A program made the translations under genes and the position numbers. Below, piece after piece: positions 27,771 through 36,114 of a stretch of DNA of 64,000 nucleotides. Under the pieces are notes generated by a model. It was not told the DNA's origin, made no database searches, and worked only from the letters and a program-made list of their open reading frames with translations. Source of the stretch: Kineosporia succinea. Lineage in GTDB: Bacteria > Actinomycetota > Actinomycetes > Actinomycetales > Kineosporiaceae. The number at the start of each line of letters is the position of its first letter. Position 1 is the stretch's first letter. The DNA is taken from assembly GCF_030811555.1 (NCBI RefSeq), contig NZ_JAUSQZ010000001.1, positions 6,011,241 to 6,075,240 on the forward strand. The letters run 5' to 3'.

Positions 27771-28570
27771 GATGCGCGTCCTTGGACTCGCCGCTGCAGG
27801 TCGCGGCCGACGGTGGTGATGGCGAAGATCGTCACGACGATCGCCAGACCGGGGAACACGGTGGGCCACCACGCGTAGGCGATGACGGCCTGCCCGTCCG
27901 CGAGCAGGGACCCCCACTCCGGAGCGGGTTTACCCGGCCCCAGGCCGACGAAACTCAGCCCGGAGACGGTGAGGACGGACGTCCCCACTTCGATGGTGGC
28001 CAGCAGCAGGACCGGGGAGACCGCGTTCGGGAGCACGTGCCGCGAGACGATCGAGGACGGGCTGCGGCCCAGGGTGCGGGCGGCGAGAACGTAGTCGGAG
28101 GAGCGGATCGCGATGGCCTGGCGGCGGATGACCCGGGCCAGGCCGGGGATCAGGGCCAGGCCGATCGCGACGGTCAGGCTCGCGGTGCCGGCGCCGAAGA
28201 ACGCCGAGAACAGCAGGGCCATGAGGATCGAGGGGAAGGCCGAGAGCAGGTCGAACACCCGTGAGAGGGTCTCGTCGACGACCTTGCCCGACAGCGCCGC
28301 GCTCAGGCCGAGCACGATGCCGCCGGCCAGGCCGAGGGCGACGGCGAGGAAGGCGATGACCACCGAGTAGCGGGCGCCGAACACGACGCGGGCGTAGACG
28401 TCGCGCCCGAGTTCGTCGGTGCCGAACCAGTGACCGGCGCCGGGCGCCAGCAGGTTCGCGACCGGGTCGGTGTCGTTGGGGCCGCCGGCGCCGACCAGGC
28501 CGGGATGGATCAGGGCGGCCAGCAGGACGAGGAGGTAGAGGGCGGCGACACCTCGGCCGAGCTTGTTCAT
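27767..28570 (-). CDS. Peptide-type ABC transporter permease (DppC-like)
   Basis: A 267-residue membrane protein with the DppC start (HWFGTDELGRDVYARVVFGA), five to six helices and the EAA loop DYVLAARTLGRSPSSIVSRH followed by VLPNAVSPVLL. The start ATG overlaps the previous permease stop (ATGA). The longer open frame upstream is not coding. Pairs with the DppB-like protein. Confidence 0.92.
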
Positions 28571-29514
28571 GAGGTGGCCTCCTGCCGCAGCCGGGGGTCG
28601 ATGACCAGGGCGGCCACGTCGATCGCGGTGGTGATGAGCACGTAGGCGGCCGTGATGATGAGGACGACCGCGACCGTGACGGGTGCGTCGGAACCGGTCA
28701 CGGCGTCCAGGGCCACGCGGCCGAGACCGGGTCGCCCGAAGACGGACTCGACGATGACGGCGCCGCCGATGAGCAGGCCGAGAGTGTTCCCGGCGACGGT
28801 CAGGCTGGAGACGGCGACGTGCGGTACGAGGTGGGTGGCGCGCAGCCGGAACCCGGACACGCCGCGGCTCTTCACGGTGAGCACCCAGGGCTGGCGCAGG
28901 GCCTGGGCCATCTCCTCGCGCATGTACTGCGACAGCAGCCCGGCCACGGGCAGGGCCAGCGTGAGCATGGGCAGTACCAGTGAGGAGAACCCGTCGGCGC
29001 CGACCGAGGGGAACCACTGCAGGTTGAACGAGAAGCCCAGTTGCAGGAGCGCTCCCACCCAGAAGGTCGGCAGGCAGATGGCCAGCAGTTCGATCACGTG
29101 CAGGATCCGTTCGGTGGTGCGGCCGGCGCCTGCGCTCAGCACGGCGATCAGCCAGGCGATCGCCCCGGCCAGCACGACCGCGGACCCGGCCAGGGCCAGG
29201 GTCGGGCCGACCTGCGAGCCGACCACGTCGCTCACGTCGGCGTTGAGCACGTACGAGCGGCCGAGGTCACCGCGCAGCAGGCCGAGCAGGTAGTCGCCGT
29301 ACTGCACCGCGAACGGCCGGTCCAGGCCGAGGCTGGCGCGCACCTGCCCGGCCAGGCCGGGATCGTTCACGTGCACACCGAGCACGACCGACTCCACCGA
29401 GCCGGGCAGCAGCCGCAGCCCGACGAACGTCAGGGTGGCGGCCGCCCACAACAGCAGAACAGCTCCTGCGAGGCGCCGGGCGACGCCTCGCAGGAGCACA
29501 GAACCTGAGGTCAC
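28567..29514 (-). CDS. Peptide-type ABC transporter permease (DppB-like)
   Basis: A 315-residue permease. Family segments are LLWAAATLTFVGLRLLPGS near the N-terminus, PFAVQYGDYLLGLLRGDLG in the first periplasmic loop, and the EAA loop PWVLTVKSRGVSGFRLRATH. The GTG start overlaps the stop of the binding-protein gene (GTGA). A 14-bp perfect hairpin lies inside the first 20 codons and may lower permease output relative to the binding protein. Confidence 0.92.
   Translation of the reverse strand: MTSGSVLLRGVARRLAGAVLLLWAAATLTFVGLRLLPGSVESVVLGVHVNDPGLAGQVRASLGLDRPFAVQYGDYLLGLLRGDLGRSYVLNADVSDVVGSQVGPTLALAGSAVVLAGAIAWLIAVLSAGAGRTTERILHVIELLAICLPTFWVGALLQLGFSFNLQWFPSVGADGFSSLVLPMLTLALPVAGLLSQYMREEMAQALRQPWVLTVKSRGVSGFRLRATHLVPHVAVSSLTVAGNTLGLLIGGAVIVESVFGRPGLGRVALDAVTGSDAPVTVAVVLIITAAYVLITTAIDVAALVIDPRLRQEATS
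29462..29497. promoter_or_regulatory. Perfect 14-bp hairpin in the first codons of the DppB-like gene
   Basis: Arms 29462-29475 and 29484-29497 are perfectly complementary (core CTCCTGCGAGGCG) around an 8-base loop. The structure begins 14 bases after the binding-protein stop, inside the permease reading frame. An intercistronic stem at this point would stabilise the 3' end of the binding-protein message and/or attenuate permease translation, giving an excess of binding protein, as is known for other binding-protein-dependent systems. Confidence 0.6.
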
Positions 29515-31163
29515 TTGCTGACCCAGACGTTGTAGTTGCCGTCCGGGACACCGCTGGAGTAGTCGAAACCGTTGCCGTGCAGCGTGTTCGACGCGGCGAC
29601 CGGGAAGGTGGACTCGACGAGCGGCACGAACAGGGCCTGGTCCTTGACCAGGTACTGCTGGATGCCGTCGAGGTCCTTCTTGTACTGCGCCGGGTCGGTG
29701 GCGCCGATCGCGTCGGTGGCGAGGTCGACGGCCTTGGTCGGCTTCCACGCGTTCGCACCGTAGAAGTAGCCGTTCCAGGTGCCGATGACGCTGTTGGCGT
29801 AGTCGACCTTGCCGTACGAGCCGGGGTAGATGCTCCAGTCGCCCTTGGCGATGTCGGCCGACAGCGCGGCCCAGGTCGGGGTGGTGAAGTCGACCTCGAT
29901 GCCGGTGTTCTTCTTCGCCGCGTCCTGGATCGCCTCGACGAGGGTGTCGCGCTGGTCGCGCACCGAGTCCGCGTCGTAGGTGATCTTCAGCCTCAGGCGC
30001 TTGCCGTCCTTGGTGCGGTAGCCCTCGGAGTCACGGGTGCTCCAGCCGGCGGCGTCCAGGGCCGCGTTGGCCGCGCTCGGGTCGTTGCCCCAGCTGTCTT
30101 TCAGTGTGGTGTCGAACTCGGCGCTGTCCTTGCCGACCCAGCTCCAGGCCCGCGTCTTCTGGCCCTTGTAGATGGCGTTGACGATGGTGTCGAGGTCGAA
30201 GCTGTCGCGGAAGGCCTTGCGCAGCTCGGCGTCGTCCCAGGGCGCGTTCTCGCTCGAGCCGTTGACGGTGAAGCCGAAGGTGGTGGAGCTGGCCGGGCCG
30301 TCGGTGTAGGTGAGCTTCTGGTTCTTGGTCAGGCTCGCGACACTCAGGGCGGGAACTCCCGAGATGGCGTCGACCTGGCCCGACTGCAGGGCACCGGTTC
30401 GGGTGGAGTCCTCGGCGATGAACTTGTACGTCACCTGGTCGAGGTAGGCGGGGCCATCGTGCGAGAGCGATTCGGGCGCCCAGGCGTAGTCGGCGTTCTG
30501 CTTGAGCACGACCTGGCTGCCGCGGGTGTAGGAGTCGATGACGAACGGGCCGGAGCCGGAGAGCTTCTCGCCCGGGGTGCACAGGTCCTTGCCGTCGTCG
30601 ATGGTGGCCGGGTCGATGATGCCCAGCGCCACGCTGCTCAGGGAGCTCAGCAGTGAGCTGTCGGCCTGGCTCAGGGTGATCGTCAGGGTGTTCTTGTCGG
30701 CCGTGATGTCTTTCACCGAGCCGAGCAGGCCCGCGTAGCTGGAACCGTGGGCGCTGTCGCGGGTGTAGTCGAGGTTGGCCTTGACCGCGGCCGCGTCGAG
30801 GGTGGCGCCGCTGCTGAACTTCACGTCGTCGCGCAGCGTGAACGTGTACGTGATGCCGTCTTTCGAGGTCTCCCAGGCCGAGGCCAGCCACGGCGTGTAG
30901 GTGCCGTCCTTCTCCTGGTACACCAGTGAGTCCACGACGTTGCGGGTGATCGCGCGGTCGGCCAGCACGTCGTCGAAGGCAGGTGCGAAGCACGAGGGTT
31001 CGGCGGCCACGGCCCAGGTGATGCTGCCGCCGCTGACCGGGGTGGCACTGTCGGCGCCGCTGGTGGTGCTGGTACTCGCCGAGGAGCAGGCGGCCAGCGT
31101 GGTGAGGCTCAGCAGGCCGGCCACGGCCGCCAGAGTGGTGCGCATGGGGGATCTCTTTCTCAT
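29511..31163 (-). CDS. Peptide/opine-type ABC transporter substrate-binding lipoprotein (family 5)
   Basis: A 550-residue exported lipoprotein: signal with lipobox LAAC (Cys26), then the family-5 fold (SITWAVAAEPSCFAPAFDDV, WLASAWETSKDGITYTFTLR, DDVKFSSGATLDAAAVKANL). Its start overlaps the upstream SnoaL-like gene (ATGA) and AGGA lies eight bases upstream. The usual motif for binding the ligand amino terminus cannot be judged by eye. Because the operon lacks peptidases and carries dehydratase/reductase genes, the ligand may be a small non-peptide molecule. Confidence 0.92.
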   Translation of the reverse strand: MRKRSPMRTTLAAVAGLLSLTTLAACSSASTSTTSGADSATPVSGGSITWAVAAEPSCFAPAFDDVLADRAITRNVVDSLVYQEKDGTYTPWLASAWETSKDGITYTFTLRDDVKFSSGATLDAAAVKANLDYTRDSAHGSSYAGLLGSVKDITADKNTLTITLSQADSSLLSSLSSVALGIIDPATIDDGKDLCTPGEKLSGSGPFVIDSYTRGSQVVLKQNADYAWAPESLSHDGPAYLDQVTYKFIAEDSTRTGALQSGQVDAISGVPALSVASLTKNQKLTYTDGPASSTTFGFTVNGSSENAPWDDAELRKAFRDSFDLDTIVNAIYKGQKTRAWSWVGKDSAEFDTTLKDSWGNDPSAANAALDAAGWSTRDSEGYRTKDGKRLRLKITYDADSVRDQRDTLVEAIQDAAKKNTGIEVDFTTPTWAALSADIAKGDWSIYPGSYGKVDYANSVIGTWNGYFYGANAWKPTKAVDLATDAIGATDPAQYKKDLDGIQQYLVKDQALFVPLVESTFPVAASNTLHGNGFDYSSGVPDGNYNVWVSK

Positions 31164-31675
31164 GATGTCTTCCTGAACCAGGTCGTGCTGAACCAGTCGG
31201 TGGCCGCGCCGGCCTCGATCGTGGTGATGAAACCGGCGTCGTACTCGACGACACGCTCGTCGAGGTGCTTCTGGGTGACGACGCGGTGGGTGATCCGCCA
31301 GCCCGCCTCGCTCCGGTGCCAGGTGTCGACGTAGAGGCTGCTGCCCTCGGAGACCCTGAGCTGGGTGGGCTCGTCGGTGCGCTGGAGGGTGACGTGCAGG
31401 ACCTCGCTGACGCTGCGTGCGGTGGGGGAGTCCAGATCGATCAGGGTGTTGGCGATCAGGTGCTGCCCGGACAGGCGGGTGGCGTTGAAGTCCTTCAGGA
31501 ACTGGCCGAGGGCGGGGGCTTTCAGCGGCTGCGCGCTCACACCCACCAGGTCGATCGCGGCGTCGTCGGTGAAGACGGTGTCGTACAGGTCCCAGGCGTT
31601 CTGGTCCTGGGCCTGGGCGTACCGGTGCAGGGTGTCCTCGATCGCGGCGCGGTCGAGCAGGTCCTGGATGCTCAT
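31160..31675 (-). CDS. SnoaL-like (NTF2-fold) protein 1 of the catabolic operon
   Basis: A 171-residue single-domain protein of the SnoaL_4 type: DLLDRAAIEDTLHRYAQAQD at the N-terminus, YDTVFTDDAAIDL, RLSGQHLIANTLID, then VDTWHRSEAGWRITHRVV. The Tyr/Asp of the first helix-strand and the late His are the positions that form active sites in dehydratases and cyclases of this fold (scytalone dehydratase, bile-acid 7-dehydratase BaiE, SnoaL). About 40 percent alike by eye to the next gene upstream, so the two arose by tandem duplication. GAGGAG lies nine bases before the ATG. Confidence 0.85.
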   Translation of the reverse strand: MSIQDLLDRAAIEDTLHRYAQAQDQNAWDLYDTVFTDDAAIDLVGVSAQPLKAPALGQFLKDFNATRLSGQHLIANTLIDLDSPTARSVSEVLHVTLQRTDEPTQLRVSEGSSLYVDTWHRSEAGWRITHRVVTQKHLDERVVEYDAGFITTIEAGAATDWFSTTWFRKTS

Positions 31676-31689
31676 CGGTCGGGTTCTCC

Positions 31690-32187
31690 TCAGAAGCCCG
31701 CGACGGCGGGGTTGCGGGCGGCGTCGCGGGTCAGTGCGGCGGTGCGCTCGTCGTAGCGCACGCGGGTGCGGTTGTCGCTCTTGCGGACGAGGACGCGGTG
31801 GGCGATGAGCCAGCCGTCATCGGTGCGGATCAGGTCGTCGACGTACAGGCCGGCCGAGCGCTGCACCACGACCTCGTCGCCGTCCTTCTCGGTGGTGTGG
31901 GCCAGGAACTCGGTGACGGTGCGGGCCCGGTCTCCTTCGATGGTGAAGAGCGTGTTGGCCAGCAGGTGCTGCCCGGAGAGCCGGTTCGCATCGAACGTGC
32001 CGGACAGGAATTCCACGAAATCGGCCGCTCTCAGGGGCTCTTCGAGGTAGCCGGGGATCTCCACCCGGGCGTCGGGGGTGAACGCGCTCAGGTACACCGG
32101 CCACTGCCGCTGGTCGATGCCCTGGCTGTACCGGCGCAGGGTGCGCACGATCGCGGCCCGGTCGAGCAGTTCGGCGGGGCTGGTCAC
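31690..32187 (-). CDS. SnoaL-like (NTF2-fold) protein 2 of the catabolic operon
   Basis: A 165-residue paralogue of the next gene: ELLDRAAIVRTLRRYSQGID, FTPDARVEIPGYLEEPLR, RLSGQHLLANTLFTIEGDRA, VDDLIRTDDGWLIAHRVLV. Its start overlaps the dehydrogenase-like gene by four bases (ATGA). Two adjacent diverged copies suggest either a heteromer or two successive steps on related intermediates. Confidence 0.85.
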   Translation of the reverse strand: MTSPAELLDRAAIVRTLRRYSQGIDQRQWPVYLSAFTPDARVEIPGYLEEPLRAADFVEFLSGTFDANRLSGQHLLANTLFTIEGDRARTVTEFLAHTTEKDGDEVVVQRSAGLYVDDLIRTDDGWLIAHRVLVRKSDNRTRVRYDERTAALTRDAARNPAVAGF

Positions 32188-32858
32188 GACGCGCTGCCGG
32201 TCAGTGGTTCGGTGATCGTCAGGAACGTGTTCGGGTACTGCGGTCGCAGCGCCTCGCCGATCGCGAAGGTGGCCAGGTCGGCGTAGGTGATGCGGGAGGT
32301 CTCGTCGAGCACGATCTTCTCGTGAACGGCGTGCGGGGTGCCCAGCGGGCCCTCGTAGATGTAGGGGTTGCGGATGACGGTCCAGACCACATCGGTCTCG
32401 GCCTCCAGCAGCACCTGCTCCATGCGGTCCTTGTCCACGACCCGGTTGCCCACCATGTCGCGCAGTTTCACCACGTACGGGCTGCCGTCGTTGCTGGAAC
32501 CGGCGCCGTGAGTGCTCATCAGCACGATCCGGCGCAGGCCCCGCCCGGCGGCCTCGAGCAGATGCCGGGTGGAGACCTCGCAGACGTCCACCGGCTGGGA
32601 GTCGTCGATCTGGTCCTTCGTCCGGCCCGACTCGGGCCTCCCCAGCGAGGCGATCACCGCGTCCCTGCCCTCGGAGACGGCGGCGATCACCTCGGCGTCG
32701 CGGGCGTCACCGACGACCACGGTGAGGGACGCGTCGCGGACCGGCAGCGCCTCGGGCCGGCGTACCAGCGCCGTGACCTCGTGCCCCGCGTCCAGCGCCC
32801 GGCGCACGATCTCCTGCCCGGTGCGCCCGGTCGCCCCCAGTACTGCCAGCCGCGCCAC
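32184..32858 (-). CDS. NAD(P)-binding atypical short-chain dehydrogenase, first gene of the operon
   Basis: About 224 residues. The GTG at 32858 is seven bases after GAGGA; the ATG two codons earlier (32864) is too close to that site but is possible. The cofactor loop is LAVLGATGRTGQEIVRRAL, with VRRPEALPV after strand 2, a typical NADP-binding NmrA/biliverdin-reductase-B-like fold (VIASLGRPESGR, RRIVLMSTHGAGSS, VVWTVIRNPYIYEG). It lies divergent from a TetR gene and opens the nine-gene operon that ends at 23001. Confidence 0.85.
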   Translation of the reverse strand: MARLAVLGATGRTGQEIVRRALDAGHEVTALVRRPEALPVRDASLTVVVGDARDAEVIAAVSEGRDAVIASLGRPESGRTKDQIDDSQPVDVCEVSTRHLLEAAGRGLRRIVLMSTHGAGSSNDGSPYVVKLRDMVGNRVVDKDRMEQVLLEAETDVVWTVIRNPYIYEGPLGTPHAVHEKIVLDETSRITYADLATFAIGEALRPQYPNTFLTITEPLTGSAS

Positions 32859-32903
32859 GTGCATTCCTCACTCTCTCGGTCGAGAAACAAGAGAAGTACA
32901 CTA

Positions 32904-32940
32904 GAACACAGTGTTCCGAAGATTCGGAACGGATTGTTCC
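32904..32940. promoter_or_regulatory. Three overlapping palindromes, probable TetR operator array
   Basis: Within 37 bases lie three dyads built on the same GTTCC/GGAAC half-site: GAACAC-A-GTGTTC (32904-32916, perfect 6-1-6), GTTCCGAA-GA-TTCGGAAC (32913-32930, perfect 8-2-8) and GGAAC-GGATT-GTTCC (32926-32940, 5-5-5). They sit between the nine-gene operon and its divergent TetR gene, so the TetR protein probably binds here and controls both directions, perhaps as more than one dimer. Confidence 0.7.
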
Positions 32941-32994
32941 TGAAGTTTGGTCGATTGTGACTCAGGTCATTCATCTCAAGGAGGAGACAGCCGC

Positions 32995-33561
32995 GTGGAC
33001 CCCCGCCTCGAGCGCACCCGGCGCTCGGCTCACAGCGCCGCGTTGAGCCTGCTGTCCGAGGGTGGAATCGCCCACCTCACCCCGCAGAACCTCTCGCGGG
33101 TCTCCGGTCTGGGCCGCACCACGCTGTACCGGCACTGGCCCACGACCGTGCATCTGGTGCTCGACCTGCTCCAGACCTTCCGGATGCCCGACTTCGAGAT
33201 GGTCGAGGGCGACCTGCCCACCCGGCTGCGCCACAACATCGCCGCCCAGCACGCGGCCCTGCTCGACCCGGAGTACCGCGTCATCTTCCAGACCATCCAG
33301 AGCGTCGCCCTGGACGACGAGGTGCGCGCGGCCCTGGTCGAGATCAACCGTGAGCGCATCGAATCGGTCGCCCGGGTGCTCGCACCGGAGTACGACCTGC
33401 ACGGCCAGAACACCGCTGTGGCCGAGATCTTCGCGCTCATCAACGGTCCGCTGCAGCAGATCACGGCGTTCCTCGGGGAGAGCAGCCCGCGCCTGATGCC
33501 GGCGATCGTCGAGTCGGTGCTGGCCTACCTGCGCGAGAACCACGCGTCCGGCGCCGCCTGA
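32995..33561 (+). CDS. TetR-family regulator of the nine-gene operon
   Basis: A 188-residue regulator with a TetR-like helix-turn-helix (NLSRVSGLGRTTLYRHWPTT) after RRSAHSAALSLLSEGGIAHL, and a ligand domain ending LMPAIVESVLAYLRE. The GTG at 32995 is chosen because the strong AAGGAGGAG is at 32979-32987; an upstream ATG in the same frame is not supported. Divergent arrangement and the palindrome array point to control of the 32858-23001 operon and of itself. Confidence 0.88.
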   Translation: MDPRLERTRRSAHSAALSLLSEGGIAHLTPQNLSRVSGLGRTTLYRHWPTTVHLVLDLLQTFRMPDFEMVEGDLPTRLRHNIAAQHAALLDPEYRVIFQTIQSVALDDEVRAALVEINRERIESVARVLAPEYDLHGQNTAVAEIFALINGPLQQITAFLGESSPRLMPAIVESVLAYLRENHASGAA

Positions 33562-33586
33562 CGGTCCGCTGGGTGTGGTTCCCGGG

Positions 33587-34510
33587 TTACCCGATGATCA
33601 GGGCACCGGTCTCGAGCCGGGCGCGGGCGCCCAGGGGAACGGTCAACTGCACTGTCCCGTGCCCGAACTCGAGGCCGGTCACGATCGGGACCCCGAGCCC
33701 GCCCAGCCGCTCGAGCAGGACCCGATCGATGTGTTCGGGTTCCCCGCAGCGTTCCCAGGAACCGCAGGCGATCCCGGCCGCGCCCGCGAACCAGCCGCTG
33801 CGCAGCAGCTGGGTCAGCATCCGGTCGATCCGGTACGGGGACTCGTTCACGTCCTCCAGCAGCACGATCCGGCCCTCGGCGGGCGCCAGCTCGTCCGACC
33901 CCACCAGCGAGGACAGCAGCGACAGCGTCCCACCGGTCGTCACTCCCTCGGCAACCCCCGGCACCAGGGAGTGCGTGCCGGTCAGGGTCCGACCTTCCGA
34001 GGGGTGGAAGAGCGCGGCCCGCAGGCTTTCCAGGACGACGGCCGCCGGGTCGGGGAAGCCGAGGACCGGGCCGCCGAGAACGGGACCGTAGAACGTCTGG
34101 ACCTCCAGACGACGGGCGAAAGCCTGGTGCAGGGCGGTACTGTCACTGGAACCGACGAAGGGTTTCAAAGGACGCGCGGAGCTGGCCTTGCGCATCACGT
34201 CCCAGTCGAGATGGTCGAGAGTACGCACGGCGCCGTACCCACCGCGGGCGCAGTACACGGCGTTCACGTCGGGGTCGCACCAGGCGTCCTGCAGGTCGCC
34301 CGCGCGTGCCTCGTCGGTCCCGGCCAGGTATCGGCCGGGGTGCCGGTCGAGCACGTGCGGGGCGAGCGAGACCTTCAGCCCGAAGGACCGCAGCACGTCG
34401 CAGCCCCGTTCGAGGCGGTCGGCCAGCACCGGGCCGGAGGGCGCGACGACGGCCACGTGCAGGCCGGGCTCGAGCGGGCGCGGTTGGCGAAGAACGGGCG
34501 GGATGCGCAC
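33587..34510 (-). CDS. LD-carboxypeptidase-like serine peptidase, family S66
   Basis: About 307 residues from the GTG at 34510 (AGGA four bases upstream), the usual size for S66. The N-terminal segment is LHVAVVAPSGPV, the nucleophile elbow FVGSSDSTALHQ places Ser122 at the catalytic position, and the later ILLEDVNESPYRIDRMLTQL and GLEFGHG supply the Glu and His of the Ser-Glu-His triad. Family members trim LD-bonds in cytosolic muropeptides or cleave microcin C-type compounds (MccF). No signal peptide, so it is cytosolic. Convergent with the TetR gene. Confidence 0.87.
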   Translation of the reverse strand: MRIPPVLRQPRPLEPGLHVAVVAPSGPVLADRLERGCDVLRSFGLKVSLAPHVLDRHPGRYLAGTDEARAGDLQDAWCDPDVNAVYCARGGYGAVRTLDHLDWDVMRKASSARPLKPFVGSSDSTALHQAFARRLEVQTFYGPVLGGPVLGFPDPAAVVLESLRAALFHPSEGRTLTGTHSLVPGVAEGVTTGGTLSLLSSLVGSDELAPAEGRIVLLEDVNESPYRIDRMLTQLLRSGWFAGAAGIACGSWERCGEPEHIDRVLLERLGGLGVPIVTGLEFGHGTVQLTVPLGARARLETGALIIG

Positions 34511-34737
34511 CGGTCCTGAGTACCACCGCGGGCCTGTTGCCCATGAGGGGGCAAGGGATCTGGCCGGGCCGGATGCGGAAACTCTGCCCTCTCGGTCATC
34601 GGGGATGTCGTGTTCACGGGCGCGCTCTCCTGAGCGCGCGCACCCGGTCATCATCTTGACCAATTTCGTCCAGATATCCAGACTGGATGGTGCCACCTGC
34701 TCTGCGTCGTTCACTCCACCATCCCTGGAGGCGTGCC

Positions 34738-34890
34738 GTGCCCGGAAGCGAAAGCACCCCTGAACCCGACGAGTCCACGCACGCCGAGCAGCGCTGGGCC
34801 CTGAACGAGGACTGGCTGGCCACCGCCGTCGGCCTGATCCTGCTGGTCCTGGTCCTGACCGGCGTCGTCACCGAAGGGCTGGTGCCGTGA
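34738..34890 (+). CDS. Small single-pass membrane protein coupled to the YeiH-like exporter
   Basis: A 50-residue protein from a GTG nine bases after GGAGG. It has an acidic, hydrophilic N-terminus (ESTPEPDESTHAEQRWALNE) and one membrane helix (WLATAVGLILLVLVLTGVV). Its stop TGA overlaps the exporter's ATG, so the two are translationally coupled. It probably serves as an accessory subunit of the exporter. It would be missed by size-filtered gene calling. Confidence 0.65.
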   Translation: MPGSESTPEPDESTHAEQRWALNEDWLATAVGLILLVLVLTGVVTEGLVP

Positions 34891-36023
34891 TGAGCGACGT
34901 CGCGCCCGCCCGGCACGAAGCCGTCGTCCCGGACACCGGGCGCCGGGTGGCCTGGTTCCTGCTCGGCATCCTGGTCGTGCTCGTCCTGGGCTGGGTCACC
35001 CACTACCTCAACGACTCGGTGCCGGACTGGGCCGAGGACACCTGGGCCGACGACATCGCCTCGGCCGTCGAATACCCCGTCTACGCCATCATTCTCGGAC
35101 TGCTCGGGAACGCCCTGCTGAGCGCGACCGGCCTGCGTGAGCGCCTCGCCGCCGGGTTCCGCACCGAATTCTTCATCAAGACCGGTCTGGTGCTGCTCGG
35201 CGCCTCGATCGACCTGCAGCTGATCGTGGACGCCGCCGGCCGCTCCGTCCTCCAGGCCGTCCTGCTGATCAGCATCGTCTTCGGGTTCACCTGGTGGCTC
35301 GGCGGACGGCTGGGGCTGGACGAGCGGCTGCGGGCCCTGCTCGCGTCCGCCGTCTCGATCTGCGGGGTCAGCGCCGCGATCGCCGCCGCCGGCGCGGTGC
35401 AGGCCCGCAAGGAGCAACTGGCCTACGCGGCGAGCCTGGTCATCGCGTTCGCCCTGCCCTCGATCTTCCTGCTGCCCTGGCTCGCGGATGTCCTCGGCCT
35501 CGAGGACGCGGTGGCCGGGGCCTGGATCGGCGGCAACATCGACACCACCGCCGCCGTCACGGCAGCGGGCACGCTCGCCGGCGAGGGACCGCTCGAGATC
35601 GCCACCATCGTCAAGGTCACCCAGAACGCGCTCATCGGTATCGTCGCGGTCGCTCTGGCCGCCTGGTTCGCCTACCGTGTCGACCGGACGCCCGACGCTC
35701 CGCGACCCGGAATCGGTGAGTTGTGGCGCCGTTTCCCCAAGTTCGTGCTCGGTTTCATCGCGGCCTCGGTGATCGCGACCGTCTACCTCGGCCAGGTCGG
35801 CGCCGCCGACGGCAAGGCCCACATCGCGATCGTCAACGACCTGCGTATCTGGTTCCTGATCCTGGCCTTCGTCAGCATCGGCCTGGAGTTCCGGGTGCGC
35901 GCGCTGCGGGAGGCCGGCTGGAAACCGGTCGCGGTGTTCGGGGCGGCCACCGCGGTCAACATCGTCGTGGCCCTGGCGCTCGCCTCGATCCTGTTCTCGG
36001 GCTTCGTGATTCCGGCCGGCTGA
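34890..36023 (+). CDS. YeiH/UPF0324-family membrane protein (putative sulfate exporter)
   Basis: A 377-residue protein with about ten hydrophobic helices (TGLVLLGASIDLQLIVDAAG, ALLASAVSICGVSAAIAAAG, AGAWIGGNIDTTAAVTAAGT, KFVLGFIAASVIATVY). The glycine-rich GNIDTTAAVTAAG-type segment is characteristic of the family. The exporter role is an annotation inherited from taurine-degrading bacteria and not firmly proven. Here it fits, because the genes that follow on the other strand are desulfonation-type flavin enzymes that release sulfite. Confidence 0.88.
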   Translation: MSDVAPARHEAVVPDTGRRVAWFLLGILVVLVLGWVTHYLNDSVPDWAEDTWADDIASAVEYPVYAIILGLLGNALLSATGLRERLAAGFRTEFFIKTGLVLLGASIDLQLIVDAAGRSVLQAVLLISIVFGFTWWLGGRLGLDERLRALLASAVSICGVSAAIAAAGAVQARKEQLAYAASLVIAFALPSIFLLPWLADVLGLEDAVAGAWIGGNIDTTAAVTAAGTLAGEGPLEIATIVKVTQNALIGIVAVALAAWFAYRVDRTPDAPRPGIGELWRRFPKFVLGFIAASVIATVYLGQVGAADGKAHIAIVNDLRIWFLILAFVSIGLEFRVRALREAGWKPVAVFGAATAVNIVVALALASILFSGFVIPAG

Positions 36024-36037
36024 CGAGCCGTCTGGTT

Positions 36038-36088
36038 CGTCCTGACGTGCCTGCCCGGGTCCGGGGTCCGAGCAGGCAGGTCAGGACG
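36038..36088. terminator. Bidirectional terminator between the exporter and SsuD-like genes
   Basis: 17-base arms (36038-36054 and 36072-36088, core CGTCCTGAC / GTCAGGACG) pair with one mismatch around a 17-base GC-rich loop. It fills the 91-base gap between the ends of two convergent genes. Confidence 0.6.
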
Positions 36089-36114
36089 ACGGGTCGCGTT
36101 CTCGGGGAACCGGG

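Noticed and set aside
30031-31254. 407-codon minus-strand frame in a second phase within the binding-protein gene
   Set aside because: Same strand as the binding protein but Arg/His/Gln-rich; the lipobox and family-5 motifs are in the other frame.
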